Source: Candidatus Woesearchaeota archaeon | GTDB taxonomy: Archaea; Nanobdellota; Nanobdellia; Woesearchaeales; UBA10200 | DNA: 45,229 nucleotides | Reading direction: 5' to 3' | NCBI GenBank assembly: GCA_016180275.1 | Contig: JACPBN010000006.1 | Coordinates: forward strand, 1-45,229 | Part shown: piece by piece, positions 25,299-35,648 of the stretch | Layout of the letters: the number at the start of each line of letters is the position of its first letter | How positions within the stretch are numbered: the first letter of the stretch is position 1 | The notes under the pieces: generated by a model | What the model was told of the DNA's origin: nothing | Databases searched by the model: none | Seen by the model: only the letters and a program-made list of their open reading frames with translations | Translations under genes and position numbers: made by a program

Positions 25299-27404
25299 AT
25301 GAGAAGCAATAATTTTAACAATAAATTTATGAGAAAGTTGATTGTGAATATTTCATATATAATAATAGCTCTGATGCTTAGCATTGTCGTAATAAATATC
25401 GCAAGCGCAGAAACAACACTTGAGCAGGATGTTGCAAGTTTTGGGAGGTCAGCATTAGGAAAACTAAGCGGGCAAAGCAACACGAAAGGAGTTGGCAATG
25501 ACCCCATACAAGGCACAGGCAAGCTGGTTGATTTTTATAACAGGAACCAGAGCCTGATAGATTTCTTTATCATGTTTGCACTGTTCTGCAGCATTGCATT
25601 AATTGGATTAAAGAAGACAGGATTTGGGGAGTCAGGAGGAAATGCCATGAAGGGATTAGCGATTGCAGTTGGAGCAGCATTGGCAATTGCTGCATTAAAA
25701 GCCGGATATTCCCCTAGCTTTTTTGTGCCATTTGTAAAGAATTTCCTGTTCCTGATAATATTCTTTGTAATATTTATGGTAATAAAAGCCACAATGAGTC
25801 AAAATGTTCTCCTTGCATTTATTTTGGCTTTAGTAATAACATGGGTTGCATTTAATGTAGCTAATTTGGTGTTAGAAGGCAAGGAGAATAAGTTTGACAT
25901 GGCGAATGTGTTCAAATTGATGGCAGGCTCTCCGACTGATACAGACGAACAGAGAAGGCTGAGCAATATTGAGGTAAGGCAGACACAAGATGAGCTGGAC
26001 GCGCTTTACGAAGAGAAAGGGCGTCTTGAAGAATTGATTGGAAATGGAGAGTATAAATCAAAGTTTTTAGTGGAGCAAGCACGTGAGAGTGAAAAAGATG
26101 AGAAGAAAAAAGCAAACTTAATGAGATTATTTGATGTGATGGGAAAAATAGAAGAGCTTGAGGCAAAGATGCAGAAAGAGATGGGCAAGAGATTTGATTA
26201 TGACAAACAAAATCCTACAACGCCTAAACTAAATTTAAGAATAAGTGATGATAAAACTAAATTAATTTGCACAATTGACCCTACAACAGGAAAGATGTCT
26301 GGCGCTCCTGAAAATGTGAATAAAGACATAAAATACAGATTTGAGTTTTCTGTTGACGGTAATGTTAAGAAATATTATGATATTGATTATAAGGACAGGG
26401 CAACTGAACAGACGTATTCATTAGAAAAAGAAGGAGTTTGGAAATGCAAAGTTTATGCTTATATAGAAACATACGGCAAGACACCAGACCAAGTTACGCC
26501 GGGAGAGGCAATGCTGGATTATTTAGGCGCAGAACATGAAGCAGATAAAACTGCATTTGAGACTAATAAAGCAATAATAGAAAGCGAGAGAGAAGCTACT
26601 GATAAAATTAATGGTGCAGTTGCTGCATTGAAAGGATTAAAAGGAAGGACATACTATAATAGGAATAAAAACGAAATAGATAAGTTTATAAATGCTGGAG
26701 AAATAAAGGTTAAAGCAATAAATGTTTACAAAGAAGTTACAACTGAGCAGGCAACTATTGCTAGCATAACAGGTACTACAGCAACAGAGATAGCAAGTAA
26801 GAAAAAAGCTAAAATTGATCCTTTGATTAGTAAAATACAAGAGGTGTTGAATATCTGGAAACCTTATAGAGGCATTGATACTGCATTTGATGCACTTCTT
26901 GATAATAAGTTAGCTGAGTTAAAAGGTTCTTCTCCTGATACAACTATCCCTAATTTTGCTGGAAAAAGAAATGTAGATAGTTCATCTGGACAAAAATACA
27001 CTTTAACAGATGATGACGAATTTATAAATGGCCAGCCGAAAGGTGAGTACGGAGTAAAAATTAATTTTGGGCCAAAAGAGATAATGGTTGCACAAAAACA
27101 AACTATCAGGCTTTCTATATCCTTGGATAGCGAGATACCTAATAAGTTTAGAATAATTTTCGGCCATGCCGTGAATCAGGTTTTAGCTAGCCAGACAATT
27201 GATGAGACAATAGATAATTCTGCTAAGACAATCAACTTTGAGATTCCTGTTACTAGTTATGATGCACGTAATTCGCAGAAAGAGATAATTGTAGAAGTAT
27301 ATGATATGGATGGAAATACAGCGAGTACAAATATTGTTAGATTTGAATATAATGTAAATGTACAGCCTGCAGGACCAATACAATATGGCTCTGGAAAATT
27401 ATAG
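25299..27404 (+). CDS. Membrane protein with large extracellular-type domain, FFVPFVKN family (operon 3)
   Basis: The 701-aa protein has a signal-like segment (15-37), segments near 86-104, 117-134, 141-164 and 170-190, a coiled coil (210-290), then two beta-rich stretches (about 300-385 and 600-690) around a helical block. Residues 141-187 (FFVPFVKNFLFLI... LAFILALVITWVAFNV) are clearly paralogous to 118-165 of the 357-aa protein in operon 2. The beta-rich parts resemble Ig-like domains (FEFSVDGNVKKYYDID; IVEVYDMDGNTAST). I do not recognise the family. It starts at 25299, although an in-frame ATG at 25329 is also possible. The next gene is 20 nt downstream. Confidence 0.83.
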   Translation: MRSNNFNNKFMRKLIVNISYIIIALMLSIVVINIASAETTLEQDVASFGRSALGKLSGQSNTKGVGNDPIQGTGKLVDFYNRNQSLIDFFIMFALFCSIALIGLKKTGFGESGGNAMKGLAIAVGAALAIAALKAGYSPSFFVPFVKNFLFLIIFFVIFMVIKATMSQNVLLAFILALVITWVAFNVANLVLEGKENKFDMANVFKLMAGSPTDTDEQRRLSNIEVRQTQDELDALYEEKGRLEELIGNGEYKSKFLVEQARESEKDEKKKANLMRLFDVMGKIEELEAKMQKEMGKRFDYDKQNPTTPKLNLRISDDKTKLICTIDPTTGKMSGAPENVNKDIKYRFEFSVDGNVKKYYDIDYKDRATEQTYSLEKEGVWKCKVYAYIETYGKTPDQVTPGEAMLDYLGAEHEADKTAFETNKAIIESEREATDKINGAVAALKGLKGRTYYNRNKNEIDKFINAGEIKVKAINVYKEVTTEQATIASITGTTATEIASKKKAKIDPLISKIQEVLNIWKPYRGIDTAFDALLDNKLAELKGSSPDTTIPNFAGKRNVDSSSGQKYTLTDDDEFINGQPKGEYGVKINFGPKEIMVAQKQTIRLSISLDSEIPNKFRIIFGHAVNQVLASQTIDETIDNSAKTINFEIPVTSYDARNSQKEIIVEVYDMDGNTASTNIVRFEYNVNVQPAGPIQYGSGKL

Positions 27405-27424
27405 TTAATGAAAGATAATTAAGA

Positions 27425-30400
27425 ATGAGAGAATTTAATACAATTAAAAAAACAGGTGTAATATTTCTGTTAGCTGTGGCTTTATTCTTGTTATTATCTG
27501 CTTTAGGCTATTCAACCCCTGATGATTGCCTATCAAACCAAGATTCAAGGATAGAAGCTTCATGGAGGTTATTCCATAAAAATTCTCAAGGCAAATACAC
27601 TACTAAAAATGAAGTCAAGGACGGATATAATTTCTTAAAGGCTGCCGGTGTTGTAAAGCAACGTTTGACAGAATGCGGCGGACGTGATTACTATAAGAAA
27701 ACTGTTTCTGTATCTGTAGGAGGAAGCACAACCCCAATTTATATTGATGACATATATGACTTAATGAAAACAAGAGCAGAAGCCTTAGGAGTATTAACAG
27801 AATATTATCTTTTATTTCCTGATATCTATAGAGGGATATCAACAGACAAGGTAACTTTTGAGCTTCATGTTAAGATTCCAGATGCATTGAATACATACTT
27901 TGAATCTGTTAGCGGATACCCTGTAATTTATGCTGAAGCTGAGAATAATAGGTTAAACCCTCCGGCAATATCATTTGTTGAGAAAAGGCCTGGCTCACCT
28001 GATTCAGTATATGTATATAGAGGAGAAGTAAGTCTGTTTAGAGATACCGAGAATGTAATTTTTAGATCGCAAATATATAATGGTTTTGGATTAAAGGATT
28101 TCAGCGCAAGCTATACTAAAGGAAGCTCGCAGAGTATTAATTTAATCTTTGAGAAATTAGGCGTTACTACACATAAGCTTGTTATTAATACTTATGCAGA
28201 GGCAGATTTAGGGGCCGGTGGAGTAGAAAAAAGAGTAATAGATGGTGTTGTAACAGACCCTAATAGCTTACCAAATGATTTGGTAAGTGTATATAGATTA
28301 GACGGCTCAACCAGAACAAAGATTATAGACAACAAAAGGGCAACATTTACTGTTGATGTAGCTATTGGGAGTAATTATGAAATAGAATGGAAAGATCTCT
28401 TAAGCACACAGTCATTGCAGAGAGAAATGGAAAGATATACCATCTCGTTAGCTAATGTTAGCACAACAGAAAGCAGGTTTGAAAATGTGTATAAATTGCA
28501 AAAAGTGACTAAGCCTATTACAGTCAGTAGAAGATCAAGTAACTCTATCGAGATTATAATGCCAATAGAGTTTCAAAGCCAAGTTAATTTTAATTCAAAG
28601 AGCAATTATTTAATTCATCAAGTAGGTAACGATGCAAATAGCCTAACAATCCAGGATGTTGAGCCAGTCACTAAAACAAGCGATAGCAGGGTTATTGTAT
28701 TAAATGTTGGAAATCAACAAAAAGGAGTGCAGTATGATGTCTGGCTAATTACAGGAGCAGGCAATAAGTTTTTAGGAAGATTTGTAGGAGATGCGCAAGA
28801 GACATTACAGTTTACTGCAGGAAGTGTGACATTTGACCCATCTGTCGGGAATATTGGGCAGCTAACGCCTGGGCAGAGCAAGGAATTTGTTGCTACCTTG
28901 GATAGTAGTTTTCCTTCAACAGGATTAACATGGGAATGGCAAGTATTGCAAGGAAGTAAAGATATAACAGATACAGCACAGAAAAATGCAGTCAGAAGAT
29001 ATTTATTTACTGCACCAAATATTGCAGGGGAATATATTGTTAAATTAATTTTAACGCAAACATCCCAAGCAACAAAAAAAACCGGATTTTGGATATTCTC
29101 ATCAACTGAAACTGTAACCAAATCGAATCCTATTAATCCAACTGCAATTAATAAAAGAGCAGAATGGAGATTAACAATTAATGACAAAGCAACTGTGCAA
29201 GACAGATTAACACAGATAGAATCAAAAATTGGACAAGCTAATGCAGAAAAGCAGAAACATGACGAGTTAATCAATACTATTTATAACAAACTACGAGCAG
29301 AGAGAGATGGTGTTAAAACAAATGCACTCATAAATATCAATGGTGCTCTAAAAAAATTAGATGAAGCACTGAAGAATAATTTTAAAGATATTAACTTAGA
29401 TGATCCAGCCAATGCATATCTTGTAAATAAAAAGGCTGAAGTAGAGCAATTAAAGATTTCATTTACTGCTATAAAGACAAAGACAGAAAATATAAATCTT
29501 GATGGGCCGCAGTTTAAGTACGATAAAGCTTTCTTTGACACAAATCTTAAGTTTAATCAACAGCCAGTTAGTGGTCAGACATTTAGAGTAGATAGGATTT
29601 CTATAACTGATGTAACTGGTCTTCAGACTGGTGTAACAAAAGATGCCGTGTTTAATTATGTTAAGAAGACATGGGGACAAAAAACTATAAGCGGTAAACC
29701 TATAGATCCACAAACAGGAGATGATGATACTGCCATATTTACAGTTAAAAAGCCAACTGTTAGAGAAGGCTCAATAGTAACTTTAGAATTATTTGCAAAA
29801 GAGGGAGAAATGCAAGGCAAAAAGATTACTGAATTTACTTGGACAATAGATACTCCATTAGACGTTGGCTTGAATGTTGTTAAGGAAAGAACAGATGATG
29901 TAGTTAGGCCAGGAGATGTTTTAACATTTAATATTGTGCCAAAGCAACAGGGTGTTGATTTTGAGGAATATAAGAAAAGAATTAAATCAACTGCATGGGC
30001 AGTAAATCCTGCTACCGGAGCAACTAAAACAGAAGAAGCAATAGATCACTCAAAAGTTAAGTTTGATGATGCCGGAACATATACTATTACTGCTACTTTT
30101 GATTCTGAGTATGCAGATGTAGCTGGAGTAAAAGCTGAAACACAAATAACTGTTGAATTGCCTGATGATGAACCAAAGATTATGCTGATAAGTGCACAAG
30201 CAGAGAAGTTATACAATGAAGGCAAGACTGAATTATCAGCTGCAAATGCTGAAAAGCCACAAAACCAACAGAAAAGGGATGCTGCAAAGAAAAAATTAGA
30301 AGATGCTAAAAGATTATATGATCAATTAGATAAAAAATTTGAGGCAGCAAAAGCTGCTAATAAGCAATTTGCAGGATTGACAATTACACAGCCACAGATT

Positions 30401-31849
30401 AAACAGAAAATAACAGATATTGATAAATTAATACAAGATGAATATACTGCTAAACCAGTTGAGTTTGCATTTACTAAGCCAGATCCAAGCACTGTAGTAA
30501 GTGGTAAGCATGAAGTGACAAAAGGAGCAAAGGTAGAATTTGAGATTAAAGTTGATAGTAAAGTAATTGTGCCAAATTTCAAATGGGTTTATGATCAGAG
30601 CAAGATAAAAATAGATAGAACTACACTTGGAGCAAATACTGGCTCAGGAGAAGTTTTAGCAAATGTTGGAGAAGAGTTTGATGTAAGTGTAAAAACAGAT
30701 GATGAAAGTTTACAAGCAATTGCAAGATTTAAAGTTGTTGATACCCCATCTACTAAGATTAAAATAACACCTATCGGAACAACAGATTTAGATTCATCTG
30801 ATAATGTTGTTGAAGTTAATCTAGCACCAGAAGAAGAGCTTGGTTTTAATGTTGAAACTAAACCAGCAGGCAATGCTGTCCAAGCAAACAAAGTTAGAGA
30901 AGGTGATTTACTAGAAACATTAGATTATCCTGCTAAAGATAAAATTCATGTTAAGTTAAAAGGAACTGCAGCCAGTCCTGCAACAGTTGAATTATCTGTA
31001 AATGATCCTACTAGTGGCTCTACTGCAACGCCTGTCACTATAAAGATCAATGTAAAAGATAAAGGAACTATATTTAGAATAAATGCACCAAAGGATAAAT
31101 TGCTAAGAAATGAAATGATAAAGATTGGAATAGAGCCTGCTACAATTCCTGCAACAGATATTACTTGGGCATTAGATTCAGCTAGCCAAGCTTTTGCTAC
31201 TATCAATAATCAAGGCGAATTAATAGTTAAAGAGAGTGTAGGATTTGGCTCCAAAATTACAGTTACAGCAGCCTATAAGGGCAGCTTAAGGTTAACAACT
31301 GCACAACAAACAAAAGAATTTAGTGTAGTTAATTCACTTACAGTTGCATTTACTTTAACGCCATCTCAAAGAACCCTAAAGCAAGGTGATACTGAAACGT
31401 TTACTGCTGTCGTTAAACCAGTAGAAAATGTAGTTATAACAAAGTGGGAGAAGATAGGAGATACTTTGAATGAGGTTGAAGAAGTCAGTAAAAATCAAAA
31501 TTCAATAACTGTTAAGATCAAAGATGTGCCTAATAGTGTACCTGGAAGCAAAATAATATTAAAAGCAACTACTGATGATGGCAAAGAATCTAGTGTTGAG
31601 ATTACAATCGGGGATAAGAATGATAAGACAATAACATTATATGATGAAACAACAAAAACTGCAGATACATTGGAAGGAAATTTCAATGGCGCAACTGCTA
31701 AAGTTGGAACAGAAACATATGTGCAGTTTGATGGCAAATGGTATAAGCCTGCTGGCAAAAGCATACCTTATCTGAAAGTATTGTTCAATGCTGCAAAGAA
31801 CAAAGGTGAAGTTGATCCTGTAAAGATACAGGCATTGTTTGATAAATAA
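27425..31849 (+). CDS. Giant secreted surface protein with Ig-like domains
   Basis: The 1474-aa protein has a signal peptide (about 12-32, FLLAVALFLLLSALG) and no other membrane segment, so it is exported. Most of it is beta-rich with Ig/Big-like passages such as LTPGQSKEFVATLDSSFPST, IVTLELFAKEGE, VVRPGDVLTFNIVPKQQG and LTPSQRTLKQGDTETFTAVV, separated by helical coiled-coil linkers near 600-690 and 920-1010. Cys are few. It has no C-terminal anchor or sortase-like signal, so it must be held by partners, most likely the 701-aa membrane protein encoded before it. A surface fibre or adhesin is the likely role. Families cannot be named beyond Ig-like folds. Confidence 0.85.
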   Translation: MREFNTIKKTGVIFLLAVALFLLLSALGYSTPDDCLSNQDSRIEASWRLFHKNSQGKYTTKNEVKDGYNFLKAAGVVKQRLTECGGRDYYKKTVSVSVGGSTTPIYIDDIYDLMKTRAEALGVLTEYYLLFPDIYRGISTDKVTFELHVKIPDALNTYFESVSGYPVIYAEAENNRLNPPAISFVEKRPGSPDSVYVYRGEVSLFRDTENVIFRSQIYNGFGLKDFSASYTKGSSQSINLIFEKLGVTTHKLVINTYAEADLGAGGVEKRVIDGVVTDPNSLPNDLVSVYRLDGSTRTKIIDNKRATFTVDVAIGSNYEIEWKDLLSTQSLQREMERYTISLANVSTTESRFENVYKLQKVTKPITVSRRSSNSIEIIMPIEFQSQVNFNSKSNYLIHQVGNDANSLTIQDVEPVTKTSDSRVIVLNVGNQQKGVQYDVWLITGAGNKFLGRFVGDAQETLQFTAGSVTFDPSVGNIGQLTPGQSKEFVATLDSSFPSTGLTWEWQVLQGSKDITDTAQKNAVRRYLFTAPNIAGEYIVKLILTQTSQATKKTGFWIFSSTETVTKSNPINPTAINKRAEWRLTINDKATVQDRLTQIESKIGQANAEKQKHDELINTIYNKLRAERDGVKTNALININGALKKLDEALKNNFKDINLDDPANAYLVNKKAEVEQLKISFTAIKTKTENINLDGPQFKYDKAFFDTNLKFNQQPVSGQTFRVDRISITDVTGLQTGVTKDAVFNYVKKTWGQKTISGKPIDPQTGDDDTAIFTVKKPTVREGSIVTLELFAKEGEMQGKKITEFTWTIDTPLDVGLNVVKERTDDVVRPGDVLTFNIVPKQQGVDFEEYKKRIKSTAWAVNPATGATKTEEAIDHSKVKFDDAGTYTITATFDSEYADVAGVKAETQITVELPDDEPKIMLISAQAEKLYNEGKTELSAANAEKPQNQQKRDAAKKKLEDAKRLYDQLDKKFEAAKAANKQFAGLTITQPQIKQKITDIDKLIQDEYTAKPVEFAFTKPDPSTVVSGKHEVTKGAKVEFEIKVDSKVIVPNFKWVYDQSKIKIDRTTLGANTGSGEVLANVGEEFDVSVKTDDESLQAIARFKVVDTPSTKIKITPIGTTDLDSSDNVVEVNLAPEEELGFNVETKPAGNAVQANKVREGDLLETLDYPAKDKIHVKLKGTAASPATVELSVNDPTSGSTATPVTIKINVKDKGTIFRINAPKDKLLRNEMIKIGIEPATIPATDITWALDSASQAFATINNQGELIVKESVGFGSKITVTAAYKGSLRLTTAQQTKEFSVVNSLTVAFTLTPSQRTLKQGDTETFTAVVKPVENVVITKWEKIGDTLNEVEEVSKNQNSITVKIKDVPNSVPGSKIILKATTDDGKESSVEITIGDKNDKTITLYDETTKTADTLEGNFNGATAKVGTETYVQFDGKWYKPAGKSIPYLKVLFNAAKNKGEVDPVKIQALFDK

Positions 31850-31881
31850 GAATCACTTGAGATTAAATAAAACTAATAAAA

Positions 31882-32517
31882 ATGAAATCAAAAACTAGAT
31901 TAATAACAATAAGCGTAATGATTTTAGTAATTCTCTCTATTTTAAGCATCTTTGTTTCTGCTGATGTAAAGTTTGGAGTAGAGGAGACAAGTGACTTGAT
32001 AACTGCAATTAAAGAGGAAAGCGATTATAATAATTTATTGGCAATGTTTGATGCTGGATTGATGGAAGATGCAGTTAAGGCTGATGCCAAGATAAAAGAA
32101 AGATTATCTTCTTTGGTTGCAAGAAACGGATGGAAAAAGCCTGATTTTTTAACTGATGAGGATGTAAGTAAAAAGAAAGCTGAATTAGATAAACTACAAA
32201 AAGATTTAGAAAAATCAGAAAAAGAAGCAACCAAAGCTGAATCAACAGCAAGCGCAGTAAAGTATGGCGGCATAGGTGGCATTGTTTTGGTTATTGTAAT
32301 AATTATATTTGTAGGGATCAGAAAATACGGCAGTGCTAAGACAATGCTAACACCAGGAGGCACTGCACTAGGCGCGCAGGCAGCAGCAGAAGTGACTGCA
32401 AACCAGGAAGCTTTAGATGCATTGTTCAGGAGAAAGCAGGAGATATTGAGACAGTACCAAGCTGCAGTAAATACAGGCAACATACCTGAAGCAAGGAGGC
32501 TTTATGGCAGCAGATAG
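31882..32517 (+). CDS. Small two-segment membrane protein (operon 3)
   Basis: The 211-aa protein has a signal-like segment (7-28), an outside helical region (30-127), a second membrane segment (128-147, GGIVLVIVIIIFVGI) with RKYG after it, and a short cytoplasmic tail rich in Ala and Gln. The arrangement matches the first 155 residues of the 960-aa operon-2 protein. The two genes 31882 and 32504 thus look like a split version of that protein without its phosphoesterase. It overlaps the next gene by 14 nt. Confidence 0.82.
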   Translation: MKSKTRLITISVMILVILSILSIFVSADVKFGVEETSDLITAIKEESDYNNLLAMFDAGLMEDAVKADAKIKERLSSLVARNGWKKPDFLTDEDVSKKKAELDKLQKDLEKSEKEATKAESTASAVKYGGIGGIVLVIVIIIFVGIRKYGSAKTMLTPGGTALGAQAAAEVTANQEALDALFRRKQEILRQYQAAVNTGNIPEARRLYGSR

Positions 32518-33988
32518 CTTAACAGTTGTAAATAAGCAGATATTGAAGGCAATAGAGGACATGATAATGTCATTGAAGCATATTGAGGAGTCTGAGATAG
32601 CTGCTGCTACTGTTGATGTAAGGGAGATGAATGAGCTTAATGATTTTGCAAACAGGCATACTGAATATTTATCAAGGCATCCGCAGTATAAGAAATTGGT
32701 TGAGCTTACCGGAGCTGCAGGAAAAACTGAGCAGGACAGAAGATTATTGGCTGTAAAATTGATCAAGCAGGAATATGGGCCATTACTAGAGCTAAGAAAG
32801 CAGGTTGATGATGAGCTGGCTGAAAGAGATACAGAAGTAGCTGGAGAGAAAGCAGAGCTTGAAAAGGATTTTGAATTTGTGATAAAAGATAATAAGATAG
32901 GTGCATTAGAATTAATTATGGATCGTACCAAAACTGTACATTATTTTGCTGGGTTTAGAATTGCAGAGAAAAGAGCTGAATTTAAAGCAGCGCTTGAAGC
33001 TAATGTTAAAAATACTTTAGCATTAAGACAATTTATACAGGAAAATTTTGAGGAAAAACAATATCTGCAAAGAAATACGGCGACTACAACCACGCATTAT
33101 TATTGGGCTGCTAAGGGCGATCTGCAAGCAAAGTATGATGACCTGCAGTATTATCAAGATATGAATGGAATTGTACGTCCAGATTTCACTAAATGGGTTG
33201 ATAAATCAAAGCTAGAAAGATTTGTTAGACAACATCTTACAGTATTATTGCCAAGGCAACAGAAGATACTAGAAGCAATCGAGAAAGACGCGAAAGTAAT
33301 ACAGTTAGCTGAACAGCGTGTAGCAGAGCAGTTTGAGCAGGAAAAGAGCTTAAAAGAAATAGTAAAAAAGAAGATTAAAGTTGAGGCAAAAGAGTTTGAT
33401 GAGATACATGGCGGCAAAATCCCTGAGAAATATAAAAATTTAGTTAAAGAACTTTCTTCGCCTAAATATTTGCGTAATGTTATTGAAAGAGCAAGAAACA
33501 GCACAGACCCAAACTTTAAAGACAAGCCAGTTGAAGTGCTTAAGCAGGATATTGACCAGAAAATACCTCAAGACCAGGCAGAGCTTAAGGGATTATTGCT
33601 GAAGGAGTTAATTCCTAGGTTAGAAAAGGAGTTAAATGTATTGGCAAACAGAAAGCCTGCAAAGCTTGTAGATGATACATTAAAAGAGATCGATAAAGAG
33701 TTGATAAAATTAAATAAAGAAGGGAAAACAGGAATAGCTATGTATAATGTTGATAAAGATGCAATGGCTTTGAAGCAGAAGATTGATTATGTCAGAAACT
33801 TGATTGTAAGCTCACCATTGACAAGAGAGGAGAGAGTTAAAGCAGCAGGATCTTTTAATGTAAGAACTGTGAGGGCAATGATAAGATTTTATACTCGTGA
33901 AAAGTTAGGTTTTACAGCTGACCAAGTTTTAAAACAGATTCCTGCGTTAAGAGAAATCACAACGGAAGAGCTAAGCAGGTATAAGTAG
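32504..33988 (+). CDS. Cytoplasmic coiled-coil protein (operon 3)
   Basis: The 494-aa protein is soluble and almost all helix, with long charged coiled coils. Its ATG follows a strong AAGGAGG ribosome binding site (32493-32499) located inside the end of the previous gene, which fixes the start and shows translational coupling. I do not recognise a family. By position and composition it corresponds to the cytoplasmic coiled-coil part of the 960-aa operon-2 protein, though I could not align the two reliably by eye. It is the last gene of operon 3. Confidence 0.83.
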   Translation: MAADSLTVVNKQILKAIEDMIMSLKHIEESEIAAATVDVREMNELNDFANRHTEYLSRHPQYKKLVELTGAAGKTEQDRRLLAVKLIKQEYGPLLELRKQVDDELAERDTEVAGEKAELEKDFEFVIKDNKIGALELIMDRTKTVHYFAGFRIAEKRAEFKAALEANVKNTLALRQFIQENFEEKQYLQRNTATTTTHYYWAAKGDLQAKYDDLQYYQDMNGIVRPDFTKWVDKSKLERFVRQHLTVLLPRQQKILEAIEKDAKVIQLAEQRVAEQFEQEKSLKEIVKKKIKVEAKEFDEIHGGKIPEKYKNLVKELSSPKYLRNVIERARNSTDPNFKDKPVEVLKQDIDQKIPQDQAELKGLLLKELIPRLEKELNVLANRKPAKLVDDTLKEIDKELIKLNKEGKTGIAMYNVDKDAMALKQKIDYVRNLIVSSPLTREERVKAAGSFNVRTVRAMIRFYTREKLGFTADQVLKQIPALREITTEELSRYK

Positions 33989-34156
33989 TTGTTATTTTTA
34001 AATAATATAGCCATCATATTTCTATTCTCCTTATATCGTATTTATGTTATCTGCTTAAAACAAATATAGCAGCAAGCAAGAAGGCTCTCTAAAAGACATT
34101 TTTTAGGTGAATCAGGATCGCATCAAAGTTATTGCTATTTATATCTTACAGTATAT

Positions 34157-34207
34157 AAAAGCTTATATATTAAATATAATTCTGGTTATATAATATGAAT
34201 TATATAA
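34157..34207 (+). promoter_or_regulatory. Leaderless promoter with palindrome over the start codon
   Basis: AAAAGCTTATATATTAAAT (BRE and TATA, TATA about 34163-34170) lies 27 nt before the ATG. The inverted repeat TTATATAAT/ATTATATAA (34186-34194 and 34199-34207) has 9-bp arms and encloses the start codon. This arrangement would block transcription start when occupied. The arms are only A and T, so chance is not excluded. Confidence 0.55.
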
Positions 34208-35409
34208 TAAAGAGAAGAGAAACAAGCGAAATTATTAGCAAAAAATCATGGATTTTAGTATATGGAAGAAGAAAAGTCGGCAAAACTTTTATGCTAAGGG
34301 ATTTATGCGGATTTGAAAATTATTACACCATTAAAAAAGATTTGAGCGTAATTGCTAATAAAGGAACATTGCCAATTAATAGCCTTATCCAGGAAATAAA
34401 AGAACTGCTTTCACAGAATAAGGCCATAGTAATTGATGAATTTCAGCGCCTTGATGAGAGTATTTTAGAGGAAATAGCTATTTTACACCCTAAAGGAAGA
34501 GTAATATTATCTGGCTCAAGCCTTAGGGTCGTGAAAAAAATATTTGAGCCTAAATCGCCTATGCTAGGCTTTTTTACACCATATAAGATAGGATTTATAA
34601 GGCCAACTGATATAATGCTTAGCCTAAAGCAAAAATTTGATTATGACAAAATTATAGAGTTGGCTACTTTCTTAAGAGAGCCCTGGATTATACCTATGTA
34701 CAACAATGAAAGCACAATTAATTTTATTTATGGGCTTATCTGCGAATCAAAATACACAATTGCTGCGCTCATAGGAGAGATTTTTACAGAGGAAGAGCGC
34801 GAGCTGACAATAAAATATGAAGCGATATTAAACTTAATCGGCTCAGGGATTTGGAATGCAAATGAATTAACATCAATATTGTATTCAAGAAAACTCATTC
34901 CAGACCCCAGCCAGACACATATTATCCAATACTTAAAAAACCTAGAGGAAATGGAGCTGATAGAAAGCATAAAGCTCCATAAGAGAAAAGAGCATTATTA
35001 CAGGCTTATTTCTCCCATCATGAATATTTATTATTATTTAGACAGCAGATATGATATTAGCAACAGGACAATATCGCTTGATGAAGTTAAGCCAACATTA
35101 GAGAAATTAATGCATTTAGAGATACAGAATTTTATTGCTGACTTATTTGCTGAACTTTATAAGGGTAGGAAGGAATATTATATTTCCATGGACAAAGAAG
35201 TAGATTTTATCATCACAAAAAGAAATAAGGCTGAAGTTATAGGAGAAGTCAAATGGAAAAAAATAACTAAAGAAGATATTTCTAAATTTAGAAGAAATTC
35301 AGAAGATCTGCACGGCAAAAAGATTTTGGTATGCAAGCAAGGGAAATCTGAGCAGGAGATAGAAGTTATAACGCCCAAAGAGCTTATAGCAATGGCGCAA
35401 AAAGCATAG
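34195..35409 (+). CDS. Archaeal ATPase with C-terminal nuclease-like domain
   Basis: The 404-aa protein has P-loop GRRKVGKT (24-31), Walker B AIVIDEFQRL (D81/E82), sensor VILSGSSLRV, a winged-helix region (about 215-285) and a C-terminal block KEVDFIITKRNKAEVIGEVK with the E-x-D and E-x-K pattern of PD-(D/E)XK domains. It belongs to the ATPase_2/PF01637 group. It stands alone with its own promoter, downstream of operon 3, and is followed by a second ATPase of another family. Confidence 0.84.
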   Translation: MNYIIKRRETSEIISKKSWILVYGRRKVGKTFMLRDLCGFENYYTIKKDLSVIANKGTLPINSLIQEIKELLSQNKAIVIDEFQRLDESILEEIAILHPKGRVILSGSSLRVVKKIFEPKSPMLGFFTPYKIGFIRPTDIMLSLKQKFDYDKIIELATFLREPWIIPMYNNESTINFIYGLICESKYTIAALIGEIFTEEERELTIKYEAILNLIGSGIWNANELTSILYSRKLIPDPSQTHIIQYLKNLEEMELIESIKLHKRKEHYYRLISPIMNIYYYLDSRYDISNRTISLDEVKPTLEKLMHLEIQNFIADLFAELYKGRKEYYISMDKEVDFIITKRNKAEVIGEVKWKKITKEDISKFRRNSEDLHGKKILVCKQGKSEQEIEVITPKELIAMAQKA

Positions 35410-35593
35410 ATATTAGCTGAGAGTAAAGTATACTGCTTATGCTCAAACATAATTTGCGCAATGGCAGAATACATAATATTTCATGCATCCATAATACTCA
35501 AAAATGGGTAGTTAGGCTGCTTAGAATAGAATATCCATATTGAATTGGTTGAGCCGGAAATGCCTGAGCTTAGATATAAAATTTTAAGATTGG

Positions 35594-35643
35594 CTGGTAT
35601 TGTAATACCAGAAGCTTTATAAAGGTGTAGGTATTCTATTACC
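35594..35643 (+). promoter_or_regulatory. Promoter flanked by GGTATT palindromes
   Basis: CTGGTATT-GT-AATACCAG (35594-35611) is a perfect inverted repeat with 8-bp arms. It is followed by AGAAGCTTTATAAAGG (TATA about 35616-35623) and then GGTATTCTATTACC (35630-35643), a second weaker palindrome over the transcription start, 6 nt before the ATG. The TATA box is thus bracketed by two related sites, a plausible autoregulatory operator. Confidence 0.68.
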
Positions 35644-35648
35644 ATAAG

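Noticed and set aside
34071..34130. A fifth degenerate copy of the 310-aa gene start after operon 3
   Set aside because: A stretch AAGGCTCTCTAAAAGACAT resembles part of copy B, but the match is short and interrupted, and there is no HEEY-like part before it.
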